NCBI GenBank assembly: GCA_964467315.1
Contig: CAYXSA010000007.1
Coordinates: 1 to 64,000, forward strand
Source: JAAFIM01 sp964467315
GTDB taxonomy: Bacteria > Bacteroidota > Bacteroidia > Chitinophagales > Saprospiraceae
Direction of reading: 5' to 3'
DNA: 64,000 nucleotides
Shown in pieces: positions 48,061 to 56,534 of this stretch (the stretch's first letter is position 1; each line of letters opens with the position of its first letter). A program made the position numbers and the translations under genes. The notes below the pieces were generated by a model. The model worked only from the letters and a program-made list of their open reading frames with translations. It had not been told where the DNA came from and made no database searches.

Positions 48061-49011
48061 ATGAGCTTCTTCGATAAACTCCAAAACAGCGTCAACGCTC
48101 ACGCAGAGCAGCGCCGCCACCCGCGCGGGGCAGGCTACTTCGCCCAAGAACAAAAAGCCGAGCTAAAAGCCCCACCACGACATTTTAGCATCGTCGGCAA
48201 ACTCTCCATTCTGCTGCATAGCACCCTTATCTATATCGGGCTGGGCTTCTTCGGGATGGGCTTTCTTTTTACCGTTTTGATGCTGCGCCTGCATTGGGCT
48301 TATGAAGAACTCAATGCCAGCGGCACTTGGACAACCACCACAGGCACCATAACGCAGTACGAAAAGCAGCGCTCCTCAGGCAAAAACTCCTCAACTACCC
48401 ACTATTACGACTACGAATATACCGTTGCAGGAAAAACCTACACCCATAAAGCGGGCATTTCTACCAACCTCAACAAAGACCAAGGCGATACGCTCAGTAT
48501 CGATTACCTCGACACCAAGCCCGAAATTACCTATATCAACGGGCATCACCCCAGCAGCATGATTATCGGTGCTTATCTGGGCGCGCCTTTCCTGATTATC
48601 AGCTTCTTTTTGCTTTATTTCGGCTTCCGCCGTACCCGCCGCAACCTGCATCTCTATCAGCACGGCATCTTCACCAAAGGCAAAATGCTGAGCTCCGAAT
48701 CCACCAATGAGACCGTCAATAAACAGCGCGTTTTCAAGTACCAATTCAGCTTCACTACGCCCGACGGCAAACAGCACACGGTAGAAACTAAAACGCATCT
48801 CACCCACAAGGTCGAAGACGAGGAAGAAGAATTTATTTTGTACGAACCCGACGCGCCCGCGATTGCCCTCGTTTATGATGCCGAAGAGTATACGCCTCTG
48901 GTCGAAAATGACGGCAGCCTACGCGCTCGCTTCAAAGTCATCGGCTTCATTTTGCTCTTCATTTGCCTCGCTTGCATAGCAGGCGCGCTGCTCATTCCCG
49001 CCAAAATTTAG
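48061..49011 (+). CDS. DUF3592 membrane protein
   Basis: The product is 316 residues with membrane helices near 55-80, 165-190 and 290-312. The two soluble segments between them show the DUF3592 pattern: TTGTITQYEKQRSS...HYYDYEYTVAGKTYTHKAGI and a second similar unit (KGKMLSSESTNE...YQFSFTTPDGKQHTVETKT). A Pro- and charge-rich N-terminal 50 residues is probably cytosolic. Function of the family is unknown. Followed directly by a family C repeat. Confidence 0.8.
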   Translation: MSFFDKLQNSVNAHAEQRRHPRGAGYFAQEQKAELKAPPRHFSIVGKLSILLHSTLIYIGLGFFGMGFLFTVLMLRLHWAYEELNASGTWTTTTGTITQYEKQRSSGKNSSTTHYYDYEYTVAGKTYTHKAGISTNLNKDQGDTLSIDYLDTKPEITYINGHHPSSMIIGAYLGAPFLIISFFLLYFGFRRTRRNLHLYQHGIFTKGKMLSSESTNETVNKQRVFKYQFSFTTPDGKQHTVETKTHLTHKVEDEEEEFILYEPDAPAIALVYDAEEYTPLVENDGSLRARFKVIGFILLFICLACIAGALLIPAKI

Positions 49012-49043
49012 CCCGTTTACACAAGTTTCAAGCGTCTTTTTTT

Positions 49044-49186
49044 GGGGCATCCGCCGCGCAAAGCGCGGCGGCGCTACGCTACGGGTTCGCTATTCGCTCA
49101 GTACAGCCCTTGCATGCAACGGCTCTACGCGCCGTGCCTGCACGGCTGCACCTGCTTCGCTTCGCTCGCAGCCCTCCGCATCGCTA
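49044..49186 (+). repeat. Family C repeat, copy 2
   Basis: Shares the motif order of 35234-35370: CGCTACGCTACGGGTT, CAGTACAGCC, ACGGCTCTAC, GGCTGCACC, CCCTCCGCATCGCTA. The first hairpin is CCGCCGCGC with GCGCGGCGG, the middle TGCAGGC analogue is CGTGCCTGCACGG, and the last is GCTTCGCTTCGCTCGC. Starts 33 bases after the DUF3592 stop. Confidence 0.8.
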
Positions 49187-49240
49187 TGCCAATTTTGTCA
49201 TTCTATCTTAGTCCCTCCAAAATATAGTCCCTCCGCTACC

Positions 49241-49927
49241 ATGCGTTTTTTTTTCCTACTTGCCGCCACCGCCTTGCTTCTCGCCAGCGCCTGCCGCCCC
49301 CCTCAATTCAATAGCAAAAAAACAACACTCTATAGCCCCATCGTCGAAATACAAACCGATAGCGGCAATATAGAAATCCAACTCCTCGCCTCTACGCCCC
49401 GCCACCGCGACAATTTCCTCAAACTCATACGCGAAAACTACTACAACGGCATTTTATTTCATCGCGTCATACCCAGTTTTATGATACAGGCAGGCGACCC
49501 CGATTCGCGCGACGCAGCAGCAGGCAAAACGCTCGGCATGGGCGGTCCCGCTTACAACCTACCCGCCGAATTTGGCACAGACCTCTACCACACTCGCGGC
49601 ACAGTAGCCGCCGCCCGTATGCCCGACAACGTAAATCCCCAAAAAGAATCCTCTGGCTCCCAATTCTACATCGTGCAAGGCTCCAACGTTAGCGACGAAC
49701 TCCTAAACCGCGTCGAAGAAATGCGTGGCTTTAAGTATACGACTGCCCAACGCGAACTATACAAAAAAGTAGGCGGCACCCCACATTTGGACGGAGAATA
49801 CACCGTTTTCGGCAGCGTCATAAATGGTATGGACGTTGTCGACAAAATCGCCCGCCTCCCCAAAGACGGCAACAACCGCCCCACCAAAGACCTCAAAATC
49901 AATAAAATACGCCTCAAAAAAGGCTGA
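49241..49927 (+). CDS. Cyclophilin-type peptidyl-prolyl isomerase lipoprotein
   Basis: The product is 228 residues starting MRFFFLLAATALLLASAC, a lipoprotein signal with the lipobox Cys at 18. The cyclophilin domain follows (IEIQLLASTPRHRDNFLKLIRENYYNGILFHRVIPSFMIQAGDP, then GSQFYIVQG and YTVFGSVINGMDVVDKIA). An insert of about 30 residues (NRVEEMRGFKYTTAQRELYKKVGG) between the last two motifs is typical of some Bacteroidota homologs. It folds periplasmic or surface proteins. Stop codon abuts a family B repeat. Confidence 0.92.
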   Translation: MRFFFLLAATALLLASACRPPQFNSKKTTLYSPIVEIQTDSGNIEIQLLASTPRHRDNFLKLIRENYYNGILFHRVIPSFMIQAGDPDSRDAAAGKTLGMGGPAYNLPAEFGTDLYHTRGTVAAARMPDNVNPQKESSGSQFYIVQGSNVSDELLNRVEEMRGFKYTTAQRELYKKVGGTPHLDGEYTVFGSVINGMDVVDKIARLPKDGNNRPTKDLKINKIRLKKG

Positions 49928-49929
49928 TA

Positions 49930-50032
49930 GACGGCAGCTATCCACAAAAATTTTATATACTTGATACCACTGCCGCCGCAAGGCGGCATTGTACCAGCGC
50001 TGCGAATGCAATGAGCAGCGTAGTACCTATAC
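49930..50032 (+). repeat. Family B repeat, copy 2
   Basis: Begins two bases after the stop codon of the cyclophilin gene. First arm TGCCGCC/GGCGGCA with a short loop (GCAA); second arm GCGCTGCG... with ...GAGCAGCG. Ends GTAGTACCTATAC. Confidence 0.85.
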
Positions 50033-50053
50033 ACCAAGCCAATCCCAATCCCC

Positions 50054-50923
50054 ATGCGCCCGCTCGCTATACTTCTGCTTTTGCTGTCCGCTGCTGGCTG
50101 CATCAAACAAAGCAACCCGCCCATTCCCGCTTATATCTACGTCGAAGACCTCCAATTTCAGGCGCGTAACCCCGCCATAGAAGGCAGCCCCTCCCAACGC
50201 ATTACCGACGTTTGGGTCAGCGTCAACGGGCAACTTATCGGCGCGGATAATCTCCCCGCCCTCCTACCCGTCATACTCAATGATACCACCGAGTTTTATA
50301 CCGTCATCACCCGCGCAGGCATCGAAGAAAACGGCATCTTAAACCGAAAAATCGACTATCCGTTTTTTTCTTGGCACATAGAAACCCGCCGCCTACAGCC
50401 CGCGCAAATTGACACCATTCGCGCCACCGTCCGCTACGATAGCAGCGCCACCATACAAATCGTCGAAGACTTCGAAAACGTCGGCGTTATCTGGGGCGAT
50501 GACCTCGACGGCAACTCCAATACCTCCATCATCAAAAGCCAAGAAGACGTTTTCGAGGGCACACACTCTGGTAAAATCGTCTTAGACAGCGCCAACCCCG
50601 CTTGCACCGCAGCAACCTCCGTTTATTACTCCGACTTGCAGCCCGTAGGCAGCGCCTTTCAGGTATTTATGGAGATGAACTACAAAACAGAACTCCCCAT
50701 TAGCATCGGTCTGCGCGCCCGCTATGCCAACGGCACCACAGAAACCACCTACTTAGGCGGCGTAAACCCCAAAGACAGCTGGAACAAAATTTACTTCAAT
50801 TTCACGGAAGAAGTTTTTACCAAAGGCGCACAATCTTACGCCATCGTTTTCGATGTAATCAACAGCGCACGACTCCCCGCCCCGAAAGTCTACATCGACA
50901 ATGTGAAGTTGCTGCACTATTAG
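50054..50923 (+). CDS. Hypothetical lipoprotein with jelly-roll-like C-terminal half
   Basis: The product is 289 residues starting MRPLAILLLLLSAAGC, lipobox Cys at 16. Residues 20-125 carry strands and an Asn/Asp-rich loop. Residues 135-289 look like a carbohydrate-binding-type beta sandwich (DFENVGVIWGDDLDGNSNTSIIKS, EDVFEGTHSGKIVLDSANPA, then VFMEMNYKTELPISIGLRARY and a terminal KVYIDNVKLLHY). No catalytic motif is seen. It is followed by the 50949 gene after 25 bases, so possibly co-transcribed. Confidence 0.75.
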   Translation: MRPLAILLLLLSAAGCIKQSNPPIPAYIYVEDLQFQARNPAIEGSPSQRITDVWVSVNGQLIGADNLPALLPVILNDTTEFYTVITRAGIEENGILNRKIDYPFFSWHIETRRLQPAQIDTIRATVRYDSSATIQIVEDFENVGVIWGDDLDGNSNTSIIKSQEDVFEGTHSGKIVLDSANPACTAATSVYYSDLQPVGSAFQVFMEMNYKTELPISIGLRARYANGTTETTYLGGVNPKDSWNKIYFNFTEEVFTKGAQSYAIVFDVINSARLPAPKVYIDNVKLLHY

Positions 50924-50948
50924 CCAAGAAGCATAAATTTTAGTTATT

Positions 50949-51740
50949 ATGGGAAGATTTCACGCCTTAGAATGGGAAGACCTATCTTGGTTTCCGAGCA
51001 ATTGGCGCGACTACGGCACGGATTACCTACAGTTCATCGCCGTAAAAGCTGACATCTATAAAGCAACTTTGCCTATCATCAAACGCGGCTTGCAGGCTGC
51101 CGAAAACCACGAGTGGGTAGACTGCGCCTCTGGCGGTGGCGCAGCCCTGACGACCCTCGCTACGCGCATACGCCAAGAGGAAGGTTTTGCAGACCTTACG
51201 GTAAAACTTACGGATTTCTATCCAAATAAAGCCGCTTTCGAGCGAACCCGCGCCTACGACCCCAGCCTATTCAGCTACGAAAGCACAGCCGTCGACGCAC
51301 GCCATCTGCCCGAACATCTGAAAGGCAAATTTCGCACGCTCTTTGGCGGTTTTCATCATTTCCGCCCCGACGATGCGCAAAAAATCCTGCAAGATGCCGT
51401 AGATAGCCGCTCCCCTATCGCCATTTTCGAGCCTGTAGGCAGAAACTTCGGCGCTTGGCTCTCTATGCTTTTTGTGCCTATAAATGTGCTGATAATCACC
51501 TTTTTTTTGCGCCCTGTGCGCTGGTCGGTCTTGCCTTTTATTTATTTGCTGCCGCTGGTGCCGCTTTATATTTTGTGGGACGGTATCGCTTCGATTTTGC
51601 GCATCTATTCCGTCAAAGAAATGCAAAACTTAGTGAGCAAGTTAAATAATAGCGATAGTTTCGTTTGGGACATCGGTACAACGGGCAGCGCCTTCATGCC
51701 AACGCACTACCTTTTGGGTGTACCAAAGCGTGAGGGATAG
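50949..51740 (+). CDS. Methyltransferase-like protein with membrane segments
   Basis: The product is 263 residues. An N-terminal part with WVDCASGGGAALTTLATRI is like the SAM-binding glycine loop of class I methyltransferases, with VKLTDFYPNKAAFERT as the second strand and TLFGGFHHFRPDDA as a catalytic-loop-like stretch. Residues 165-215 contain two hydrophobic helices (SMLFVPINVLIITFFL, PFIYLLPLVPLYIL), an unusual addition. The last six codons and the TAG stop lie inside a family A element (CGT GAG GGA TAG), so the original C-terminus was probably altered by it. Confidence 0.65.
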   Translation: MGRFHALEWEDLSWFPSNWRDYGTDYLQFIAVKADIYKATLPIIKRGLQAAENHEWVDCASGGGAALTTLATRIRQEEGFADLTVKLTDFYPNKAAFERTRAYDPSLFSYESTAVDARHLPEHLKGKFRTLFGGFHHFRPDDAQKILQDAVDSRSPIAIFEPVGRNFGAWLSMLFVPINVLIITFFLRPVRWSVLPFIYLLPLVPLYILWDGIASILRIYSVKEMQNLVSKLNNSDSFVWDIGTTGSAFMPTHYLLGVPKREG

Positions 51741-51901
51741 TAGGGGCGAATCAACATTCGCCCATTTGGGCGATGGTGATACGCCCCAAATAGCCCGACC
51801 CCGCCCCCCTTTTTGCCCCGCACTTTTGTGCGGGGTGCCTGCGCTGTAAAGCCGTAGCAGAGCTACGGCTTTACAGCGCAGGCAGGGGCGGGGGCACGCC
51901 C
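51728..51901 (+). repeat. Family A element, copy 20
   Basis: The largest copy (174 bases). Its first 13 bases supply the last codons and the TAG stop of the 50949 gene. The upper arm is the CGAATCAACATTCGCCC type. The lower arm contains two nested hairpins: CCCCGCACTTTTGTGCGGGG, and a CTGTAAAGCCGTAGC...GCTACGGCTTTACAG hairpin of the kind usually seen in the other arm. Confidence 0.92.
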
Positions 51902-51939
51902 AAAAAAACAACCCATAACTAACAGATAATCAATGATTT

Positions 51940-53343
51940 ATGCAGGATTTTGGCGCGCAATTTTTGCGAGATAGCGAAACGAAAGCATTTGACGAAAAGC
52001 ATCGGCAAACCATCGCTTTCAATATGCGCAAGTACGCGGCAAAGGTGGCAGAAGGCAAGCAGCAATTTGCTGACCTGCGCGAGGCACGCCGTCGGGCGGA
52101 GGCATTGCGGACGCATACAATCGGGCATTTGGCGCATTATCTCGAGCTTTGGGAGCGCAATTTTTGTGCGCGTGGTGGGCGCGTTATCTGGGCAGAAGAT
52201 GCGGAAGACGCGCGCCGAGCGGTCGCCGAGATAGTCGAGCGGCACGAGATAAAAAGCGCTGTGAAGTCAAAATCCATGCTTTCAGAAGAAATCGGCTTGA
52301 ACGACTGGCTCGAAAAGCTGGGCATAAATCCGATAGAAACCGACTTGGGCGAATATATCGTGCAACTGCGCGGCGAAGCGCCCTATCATATCGTAACGCC
52401 CGCCATGCACCTTTCGCGCAAGGACATCGCCGCCCTTTTTGCGGAGCGTTTTGGTATGCCCGCAGACAGCAGCGCCGAAAGCATCACGGCTTTCGTGCGC
52501 GAGCGCTTGCGCAAGGATTTTTTGTCGGCGGACTTGGGTATCACGGGCGCTAATTTTTTGATAGCCGAAACGGGGAGCCTCGTGGTCGTAGAAAACGAGG
52601 GCAATGCGCGCCTTTGCACGGCGCTCCCGCGCATACACGTAGCGATAGCGGGCATGGAGCGCATTTTGCCCCGTCTGGCGGATTTGGAATTGATGCTGCC
52701 CCTACTTGCCACCTACGGCACAGGGCAAGAAATGACGGTGTACAACACGATTTACAACGGGGCGCGGCAGGAAGGAGAGCAAGACGGTGCGCAAATTATG
52801 TACGTGATTTTGCTCGACAATGGGCGCACGCGCTTGCTCGCAGATGAGCGCCTGCGGGCGGCTTTGCACTGCATTCGCTGCGGCTCTTGCCTCAATGCCT
52901 GCCCCGTGTATCGCAGTATCGGCGGGCATACCTACGATGCCCCCTATACGGGTCCCATCGGCGCGGTGCTGATGCCGCATTTGGGCGCGTACAAAGACAA
53001 AAAAAAGCGCTTGGCAGATGCAGCAAAATATGCGCATCTTTCGGAAGCTTCGACCCTTTGCGGCGCTTGCGAAGAAAATTGCCCCGTCAATATCCCTTTG
53101 CCCGCTATGCTGCTCTACAATCGCCAACTTTCCGCCGAATGGGGCATAAAAAAAGCCAGCGAAGCGCGTTTGTGGCGTTGGTGGCGTAGACTGATGCTGC
53201 GGCGCAGGCTGCTCAACGCGCCCGCTTGGCTCAAAAAGTTGTCTATTCGCTGGTTTTTGCGCTCCTTGTGGGGGAGCAGGCGCGAATTTCCCGCGCCCGC
53301 CCAGAAAACCTTTGCGCAACTTTGGGCGAGCGGGGAAGTATAA
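51940..53343 (+). CDS. lutB: LutB-type iron-sulfur protein (lactate utilisation)
   Basis: The product is 467 residues. The N-terminal LUD domain (RGGRVIWAEDAEDARRAV, LGEYIVQLRGEAPYHIVTPAMH, GITGANFLIAETGSLVVVENEGN) is followed by two ferredoxin-type Cys motifs, C-x2-C-x2-C-x3-C in CIRCGSCLNACPVY and CGACEENCPVN, as in LutB/LldF. These proteins with LutA and LutC oxidise L-lactate; here no lutA or lutC is in the window, and it stands alone. A Trp/Arg-rich C-terminal stretch is present. Length matches the family. Confidence 0.92.
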   Translation: MQDFGAQFLRDSETKAFDEKHRQTIAFNMRKYAAKVAEGKQQFADLREARRRAEALRTHTIGHLAHYLELWERNFCARGGRVIWAEDAEDARRAVAEIVERHEIKSAVKSKSMLSEEIGLNDWLEKLGINPIETDLGEYIVQLRGEAPYHIVTPAMHLSRKDIAALFAERFGMPADSSAESITAFVRERLRKDFLSADLGITGANFLIAETGSLVVVENEGNARLCTALPRIHVAIAGMERILPRLADLELMLPLLATYGTGQEMTVYNTIYNGARQEGEQDGAQIMYVILLDNGRTRLLADERLRAALHCIRCGSCLNACPVYRSIGGHTYDAPYTGPIGAVLMPHLGAYKDKKKRLADAAKYAHLSEASTLCGACEENCPVNIPLPAMLLYNRQLSAEWGIKKASEARLWRWWRRLMLRRRLLNAPAWLKKLSIRWFLRSLWGSRREFPAPAQKTFAQLWASGEV

Positions 53344-53356
53344 AGCCGTTTTTTTT

Positions 53357-53454
53357 GGGCGTGCCCCCGCTCCCCGCGCTAACGCGCTTAAAGGTCGCGG
53401 GGTCGGGCTATTCGTTGCAGCCGCTTGCGCGGCTTCCACTGCTATCCCTCACGC
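53357..53454 (-). repeat. Family A element, copy 21
   Basis: A short copy between convergent stops. The upper arm is CAGCCGCTTGCGCGGCT; the lower has a CGCGCTAACGCGC hairpin. Followed at 53459-53487 by a separate GGGACAAGG/CCTTGTCCC hairpin. Confidence 0.88.
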
Positions 53455-53514
53455 GTTTGTAGGGACAAGGCATACCTTGTCCCTACTGTCCCTACATTGA
53501 ACTGTCTTTGGGTC

Positions 53515-54621
53515 TTAGTCCTGTAAATAAAACTGCGCTTCTGCCTTCTGTTCGCCATTGACGAGCAGGGCGATGCGCTGTATGCCTGCGTAGTATTTGC
53601 GGGTCGTGATGGGGCGAAAGCTGTAATAGCGCTGTATTTCGGCTTTTTCGTTGGCGTTTAGCGGGCGCTCGCTGATTTTGAAAACCTTTTTGCCGTATCC
53701 GCCGTTTTGGCGGAGGAAGTACATGGCATATTCTATGCGCAAATCCTGCGCACTGCCGCCTGCGTTGTGCAGGGAGAAAGAAAAATTCACCCTTTCGCCC
53801 ATTTTTAGCTTATCTGTAGAGAGCCGAAAGCCGCTAACTGCGATATTTTCGCTACTTTGCAAGCCGAAAAGGGCTAAAGCTGTTGGTTCGCCTTGTTTGA
53901 GCAGATTGCGGCAGGCGTGCTTTAGCAGCTTATCGGTCTGCACAGACTGCCCTCGCCAACGCTGGGCGATGCTCAAAAGGGTTTGCGGGTGGTCTTTGGC
54001 GATGTCGTTGAGGCAGTTGGCGACGCTGCGGCGCACGTACTCCGATTCGTCGGCTTTCAACGCCTCCAAAATGGGCAAAATCGGCTCTGGATTTCGCTTA
54101 AAAACGGGCAAGGCGATAGCCCAAGGCAGTCGCGGGCGTACCCCCTCCGAAGCAAGTCGGCGAACATGCTCGTTTTTGTGCCGACTCCAAGCCTGCATAT
54201 AGGCAATCATCGCATTTCCGTAGCGCAAAATAAAGGGACGCACCGCAAATTCGCAGCTAATAAACTCCGTGATGCGCTCCATCGCCAAAGCCGAGCGTTG
54301 TAGGTGCTCCATGCCGTACAGCTCTACATAATCTGGCAAAAATATATAGGGCAAAGCCCCGTTTTTTTCGCCGTTTTTCTGCAAAAAAGCTATCAGCTTT
54401 TCGATTTGGGCGGCTGCCTGCTCAAAGTCGGGCGATAGAACCGTATGCAGGGCTTCAGTGGTCTGCCGCATGCGTTCTTTGAGCGTTTTTTCCTGCCATT
54501 GAGCATTGAAAATTCGCGCGAAAAAGTCCGATTTTTTGAACTGCGGCAAGATGGCAGCAAGCGCCGTAGCGAAGCGCTCGAAAAAGGCTTCAGAATAGAG
54601 GTCTTTTAGCAGGGTGCTCAT
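53515..54621 (-). CDS. AlkC-type DNA alkylation repair protein
   Basis: The product is 368 residues from the ATG at 54621 (MSTLLKDLYSEAFFERFA); the frame to 54711 crosses a family A element. Residues 1-250 are a HEAT-like helical superfamily of the AlkC/AlkD type (ARIFNAQWQEKTLKERMRQ, LPYIFLPDYVELYG, HVRRLASEGVRPRLPWA, SEYVRRSVANCLNDIAKDHP). Residues 265-368 form a beta domain (KLKMGERVNFSFSLHN... and RKYYAGIQRIALLVNGE), as in the AlkC proteins with an Ig-like C-terminus. Such enzymes excise N3- and N7-methylated bases. Monocistronic. Confidence 0.85.
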   Translation of the reverse strand: MSTLLKDLYSEAFFERFATALAAILPQFKKSDFFARIFNAQWQEKTLKERMRQTTEALHTVLSPDFEQAAAQIEKLIAFLQKNGEKNGALPYIFLPDYVELYGMEHLQRSALAMERITEFISCEFAVRPFILRYGNAMIAYMQAWSRHKNEHVRRLASEGVRPRLPWAIALPVFKRNPEPILPILEALKADESEYVRRSVANCLNDIAKDHPQTLLSIAQRWRGQSVQTDKLLKHACRNLLKQGEPTALALFGLQSSENIAVSGFRLSTDKLKMGERVNFSFSLHNAGGSAQDLRIEYAMYFLRQNGGYGKKVFKISERPLNANEKAEIQRYYSFRPITTRKYYAGIQRIALLVNGEQKAEAQFYLQD

Positions 54622-54672
54622 GGTGTTTTGCAGATAAGCCCGCCGCCGCCTTTGCGGCGGCGGGATAAAAAA

Positions 54673-54843
54673 GCGTGAGGGATAGTAGGGGCGAATCAAC
54701 ATTCGCCCCAAATGGGGCGAATCAGCATTCGCCCCAAATGGGGCGATGATGATGCGCCCCGACCACGAAGTGAACGCGAAGCGAATAGCCCGACCCCAGC
54801 CCCTTTAAGCCGCCTTCAGGCGGCGCGGGCTGGGGGCACGCCC
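54673..54843 (+). repeat. Family A element, copy 22
   Basis: The upper arm is a tandem duplication: the GGGGCGAATCA(A/G)CATTCGCCCC unit occurs twice in a row, 28 bases apart. The ATAGCCCGACC is preceded by extra sequence (CACGAAGTGAACGCGAAG). The lower arm holds a GCCGCC/GGCGGC hairpin. Between divergent genes; the adjacent 54645-54665 holds a GCCGCC/GGCGGC accessory hairpin. Confidence 0.88.
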
Positions 54844-54922
54844 AAAAAATACTGTTTCAAGAGAAAGAAAACCCTCCTAAGGGTCGAAAAATGCCAAATT
54901 CTATTACAAATATCGTTTTTTT

Positions 54923-56434
54923 ATGCGGAGTAATGTATTTTTGCCGAAAGCCATTTTTTTCTGCCTATTTTTCTGTTTGATGCTCATGGAAACGGACGCA
55001 CAAAAGCCCCAAGAGGCAAAACTTAAAATTCCCGAAGCGCCTGTGCAGAGCCAACACAGCGTAAAAGTGGGCGCAAAAACGCTCAAATATACCGCTACAG
55101 CGGGTTACCTGACCCTAAAAGCGGAAACGGGCGAAGCGGAAGCACATATTTTTTACGTCGCCTATACGCTCGACGGGGTGAAAAACCCACAAGAACGCCC
55201 CTTGACCTTTTCCTTCAATGGAGGCCCAGGCTCCTCTTCCGTTTGGCTGCATCTCGGCGTTTTGGGGCCACGCCGCGTTTTGATGAGCGATGAAGGCGAA
55301 TCCTTGCCCCCGCCTTATGAAATGGTGGATAACGAATATACTTGGCTGGAGGAAACGGATTTGGTTTTTATAGACCCCGTTACCACGGGCTATAGCCGCG
55401 CTACAGACGAAAAAGAAGCCAAAAAATATCACGGCTACACGGGCGATATACAGTCCGTCGGCGAGTTTATACGCCGCTACACAGCGAGCGAAAAACGCTG
55501 GGCTTCGCCCAAATATCTCATCGGTGAGAGTTATGGCACTACCCGTGCGGCAGCACTCTCGCAATATCTGATAGATGCCTACGGCTACTATCTAAATGGG
55601 GTTATTTTGGTATCCTCGATACTGGATTTTGGCACGGCGCGTTTTGATGCGCACAATGATTTGTCCTATTTGCTGTTTTTGCCAACCTATACGGCGACGG
55701 CTTACTATCATAAAAAACTACAGCCCGCCGACCAAAATCGCAAGCTGGAAGAAGTTTTAGACGAGGCGGAGGCTTTTGCGATGGGCGAATATGCTTTAGC
55801 GCTTTTGCGCGGCGACTTGCTCACAGAACAAGAGCGGCAAAAAATAGCCGAAAAAGCGAGCCGCTACACAGGTCTAAGCGTAGAATATCTACTGCGCTCC
55901 AACCTGCGCGTGAGCATTTTCCGCTTTACAAAGGAGCTTTTGCGCGATAAATACGAGGTGGTCGGACGTTTTGATAGCCGCTACAAAAACGTAGATATGA
56001 ACGGCGTAGGCGAAACGGGTGAGTTTGATCCCAGCTATCAGCCCGTTATCTTGGGCAGTTTCGGCACGACTATCAACGACTATCTGGGGCGCGAATTGGG
56101 CTTTTCTTCCGATTTGACCTATAACATACTCACAGGAAAAGTCCACCCTTGGGATTACTCCAATTTCACAGGCAAAAGCGTCAATGTCGCCGAAAATCTG
56201 CGCCGCGCCATGATTATGAATCCGCATATGCGCGTTTGGGTTGCCAATGGTTACTACGATTTGGCTACGCCGTATTTTGCTACCGAATACACCTTCAACC
56301 ACTTCAATCTGCCCGCCGAACTGCGAAAAAATCTATCCATGACCTACTACCCCGCTGGGCATATGATGTACCTGCAAAAAAGCAGCCTGCAACAAATGAA
56401 GCGCGAAGCAACGGAATTTTACGGAAAAAAATAG
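54923..56434 (+). CDS. Serine carboxypeptidase (peptidase family S10), secreted
   Basis: The product is 503 residues with an N-terminal signal (MRSNVFLPKAIFFCLFFCLMLM). The S10 core is clear: oxyanion-hole SFNGGPGSSSVW, then TDLVFIDPVTTGYSRA, the nucleophile S203 in GESYG, the acid D446 in VWVANGYYDLATPY and H480 in PAGHMMY. It removes C-terminal residues from peptides; in Bacteroidota S10 enzymes are exported to the periplasm or beyond. Length is usual. It lies alone on its strand, followed 100 bases later by a peroxiredoxin gene with its own promoter. Confidence 0.94.
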   Translation: MRSNVFLPKAIFFCLFFCLMLMETDAQKPQEAKLKIPEAPVQSQHSVKVGAKTLKYTATAGYLTLKAETGEAEAHIFYVAYTLDGVKNPQERPLTFSFNGGPGSSSVWLHLGVLGPRRVLMSDEGESLPPPYEMVDNEYTWLEETDLVFIDPVTTGYSRATDEKEAKKYHGYTGDIQSVGEFIRRYTASEKRWASPKYLIGESYGTTRAAALSQYLIDAYGYYLNGVILVSSILDFGTARFDAHNDLSYLLFLPTYTATAYYHKKLQPADQNRKLEEVLDEAEAFAMGEYALALLRGDLLTEQERQKIAEKASRYTGLSVEYLLRSNLRVSIFRFTKELLRDKYEVVGRFDSRYKNVDMNGVGETGEFDPSYQPVILGSFGTTINDYLGRELGFSSDLTYNILTGKVHPWDYSNFTGKSVNVAENLRRAMIMNPHMRVWVANGYYDLATPYFATEYTFNHFNLPAELRKNLSMTYYPAGHMMYLQKSSLQQMKREATEFYGKK

Positions 56435-56456
56435 GGCATTTTTCGCGGCATTGCCG

Positions 56457-56464
56457 TATATTTG
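56457..56464 (+). promoter_or_regulatory. -7 box TATATTTG upstream of the peroxiredoxin gene
   Basis: A TAnnTTTG match in a short AT-rich leader, 70 bases before the ATG at 56535. Confidence 0.5.
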
Positions 56465-56534
56465 CCTGCGAGTGAAAGCCCCCCTTTTTGCTCCTTCCTC
56501 CATTTTACATAAACCAAAAACACCAAAAAACACT

